From: Odiellus spinosus
Lineage: Eukaryota > Arthropoda > Arachnida > Opiliones > Phalangiidae
Direction: 5' to 3'
DNA length: 64,000 nt
Assembly (NCBI GenBank): GCA_963920705.1
Contig: OY987233.1
Location: 13,565,459 to 13,629,458 of the forward strand
This document shows positions 61,781 through 64,000 of this stretch, in pieces; the first letter of the stretch is position 1, and each line of letters starts with the position of its first letter. The notes under the pieces were generated by a model, which was not told the origin of the DNA, ran no database searches, and saw nothing but the letters and a program-made list of their open reading frames with translations. The position numbers and the translations under genes are program-made.

Positions 61781-62160
61781 ATTTTGATTTAAGTTATAAC
61801 GAAGAATTTAAGATACTGTAGACGCGTTTTTAATTACTCCGATTCTTTAAGTATCACGACTGAGATATATATTTGGAATATAAATTATTTAGTCCAGAAA
61901 AATTAAGTCATAGTTATCATCTAAAACGCGGGAAATCAATTTACATTAAACACACCGAGCAAGTAGTTCTGTAGTTGATAAATTGTGACATTATGACCTT
62001 TAACTTGACGAAGCTTTGAGTTTTTATACAACTTTGAGTTACGTAAGGTTTAAAATCACCAAAAAAAAAATTATTAAACCTACTGTAGAACTACGGAATA
62101 TATCAAAGTAAAAAAACAAGGAAGATCATTGCTGATTTTAGTTAAAAATTACGATTGGTT

Positions 62161-62743
62161 TTATAGGGAGAACGCAGCCTAATAACAAATGATTTCTTTT
62201 TTTCTATTCCTTATCGTTTAAATTGGTCTAATCTACCAATAAAAGGTTTACAAAGCAAATATTAAACTAGAAATAAATTTAAAACTTACCCCGAAAATAG
62301 GCTTAGCGGGATTCATGGAGATATCCTGAATTGCCTGCGTGTAAGATCTAGCGATGAATGAGCAAAGGCCCGTCGTTCACGCGAGACTTAAGGCCCGTTT
62401 ACAAAAGAGCGGAAAGCTGAAGCGTAAGCCGATGCATGGAGCAATAACAACAGGAGGCATAGGTTCATACATCGTTTAAATATGTGATTTTGGAAACCAT
62501 GCCTCCTCTTGTTATTGCTCCATGCATCGGCTTACGCTTCAGCTTTCCGCTCTTTTGTAAACGGGCCTTAACAATCGCATTCGAGGAAATCAGGATCTCC
62601 ATGAATCCCGCTAAGCCTATTTTAAATTTATTTCTAGTTTAGTATTTGTTCGTAAATTTTTTTCACTTGTGGATAAGGCCTATTTAAACAATAATGAATC
62701 AATAAAAAAATAACTTGTTGTTAGGTTGCATTCTCCCTTTAAA
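62161..62743. mobile_element. Foldback MITE, family A copy 6, interrupted
   Basis: Left TTATAGGGAGAACGCAGCC, right TTGCATTCTCCCTTTAA. Inner arms AATAGGCTTAGCGGGATTCA and TGAATCCCGCTAAGCCTATT. It is split at 62388-62571 by another element; flanking text on both sides of that insertion is collinear with copy 5. Confidence 0.85.
62388..62571. mobile_element. Nearly perfect hairpin element, nested (family B)
   Basis: TTAA on both sides. Arms of 67 bases differ at one position: GGCCCGTTTACAAAAGAGCG, then GAAAGCTGAAGCGTAAGCCG, then ATGCATGGAGCAATAACAA. The loop is about 42 bases. The near-identity of the arms points to recent insertion. Element length without TTAA is 176 bp. No coding capacity. 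Confidence 0.9.
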
Positions 62744-63009
62744 GGGATAATAAAACGCTTCAAGAAGTATTTTTATAGGAAAACGTTTTAATTTGCCAAG
62801 AGTAAAAATAGTAAGCACTTTCATTATTAAGACAATTATTATTACTTATACTTTTTAAGGGAAAACATGAGTTTAAAACTAAACTCCCAGTTTGGTCTGT
62901 TGTACAAATTTCAAACAATTATTGGACACACGTACGAAAATTATCGTTAATTACATAATTTATCGGAAAACATTACCTATATCTTTGGACATTTTTAATT
63001 TGAAATTTC

Positions 63010-63136
63010 TTAAAGGCCTAGAATTTCTTTTGCTGCCACCCTGGAAACAAACTCACCTTGCCTTGTTCCCCAAGGGTAAGCCTAGAAGGTGAGCCCACTT
63101 CCAGTGAAACAGGCCGAAGAAATTCTAGGCCTTTAA
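63010..63136. mobile_element. TTAA-flanked MITE, family C copy 2
   Basis: TTAAAGGCCTAGAATTTCTT and AAGAAATTCTAGGCCTTTAA at the ends. The interior CCCTGGAAACAAACTC and CCCACTTCCAGTGAAACAGG match copy 1 at 4540. Confidence 0.85.
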
Positions 63137-63872
63137 AAACACGCGTCAGACAAGAATATGGTTTTTCAATATTTAGTCTAATTAAACTAAAAATATTATG
63201 CATATGGATTCGAAAGAAAATGGTGACAGTTTCCCTTTAATACTATTTCGAGTGATTTGAATTTGTGTTTGACTTTACCATTTAAAATCGATTTGGATAC
63301 CCTAGTGTGTAATTACTTAAGTTACGTTCAAACAAAAGCCTTTAAGAGTTAGCGTTTTGTAAAGGTCAAATGTAAAATTTGGACTCGCTGTACTATATAG
63401 GGAATCCTTTTCAATTTGCTCGAAAATTCTAAATTTGAAAAATCGATTTGTTTTGAAATTTATATGAAAGTGCTTAGTGTGAATGCAGCTTAAGTGATAC
63501 CTTCAGGCGCTTTTCAAATGGAATTTTGAATGGATTTCTAGCTTGCATATAATTTAAATTTGGTTTTTTTACGTCCTTGTTTTTTAGTTTTTTACAAAAT
63601 AGTGGTTATAGGAATTTCCCATTTGCAATCTTAAAAGGGATTAAGTTGTGTTATTATAAACACGGTTTAAATTATAATTATGGTTCTTTAGTCAGGTGTT
63701 AGTTTAATTTCAGTAAAAACCCATTATTGATTTATAAATTACATTATATTTTTTTCATCAATGACGATATACATTTTAAAAATTAAGACAGAGTTGGAAA
63801 TTGCAATAAAAACAAAATTACATCACAAGATTAAAAGTTAATTCCATTGATGGATTAAAATACCAATTGGAA

Positions 63873-64000
63873 TCAAAAATCAACGTCTTCAGTCGGAATA
63901 TCTCCGTTATATCTTCGGATTGCTTTGATTCCAGACGACATGGCCAATGTCGCAATCTCCCCTGGTAGGATTAGCTTGCACGCCGATTCCACGTCCCTGT
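63873..64000 (-). CDS. Second H2B variant, partial (cut by window edge)
   Basis: The last 41 codons and the TGA stop of a paralogue of the gene at 61349: DVESACKLILPGEIATLAMS, then SGIKAIRRYNGD and IPTEDVDF. Same length and C-terminal extension as the first copy, and the 3' flank is also similar (TTTTTTTCATCAATGACGAT versus TTTTTTTCATCAATGAAGCT). The lysine matching H2B K120 is arginine here (AIRRY). The 5' part lies beyond the window. Confidence 0.88.
   Translation of the reverse strand, partial: RDVESACKLILPGEIATLAMSSGIKAIRRYNGDIPTEDVDF

Noticed and set aside
1-64000. tRNA or snRNA genes
   Set aside because: I looked for GGTTCGAATCC-type B boxes and found only chance partial matches, one of them inside an MTCH2 exon.

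Overview
This is a eukaryotic nuclear window from an arthropod, probably an insect. The genes have short exons split by GT-AG introns, and the intergenic DNA is very AT-rich. There are polyadenylation signals, and CCTAA/TTAGG-like stretches of the kind insects carry. The protein set is animal: cortactin, MTCH2, ALDH16, an SLC26 transporter, an insect-style GMC dehydrogenase and H2B variants. I cannot name the species. No bacterial, phage, CRISPR, rRNA or tRNA feature was seen.

Layout. An SLC26 (SulP) anion transporter lies on the minus strand, with 16 coding exons at 2927-10221. A 13-nt first coding exon and TATA promoter are proposed about 9 kb further upstream, at 19339-19501. From about 10.2 to 36.3 kb I found no other gene. 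That stretch is minisatellites, AT-rich tandem arrays and short inverted-repeat (foldback, MITE-like) elements. Cortactin (plus, 36546-40551, 7 coding exons) converges on MTCH2 (minus, 43304-46244, 8 exons). MTCH2 is head-to-head with an ALDH16-type protein (plus, 46881-52732, 11 exons), with about 0.64 kb between their start codons. A GMC-family FAD oxidoreductase follows (plus, 54340-60195, 8 exons). It converges on an intronless divergent histone H2B variant (minus, 61349-61780). A second related H2B copy is cut by the right edge (63873-64000).

I rebuilt all multi-exon models by hand from splice sites. Each gives a continuous frame with a total length divisible by three: SLC26 about 909 aa, cortactin 510, MTCH2 332, ALDH16 768, GMC 598. 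The genes do not form a pathway. The only functional pairing suggested is MTCH2/ALDH16, which share an upstream region.

The most notable content is (1) a dense collection of foldback elements ending in TTAA, including one nearly perfect hairpin element nested inside an older one; (2) a tandem pair of divergent H2B genes, one of which has lost the lysine normally ubiquitinated in H2B; (3) an ALDH16 protein that appears to lack catalytic residues; (4) many unrelated minisatellites with 20-26 bp units, three of them with exactly 20-bp units; and (5) a candidate remote first exon and TATA promoter for the SLC26 gene.
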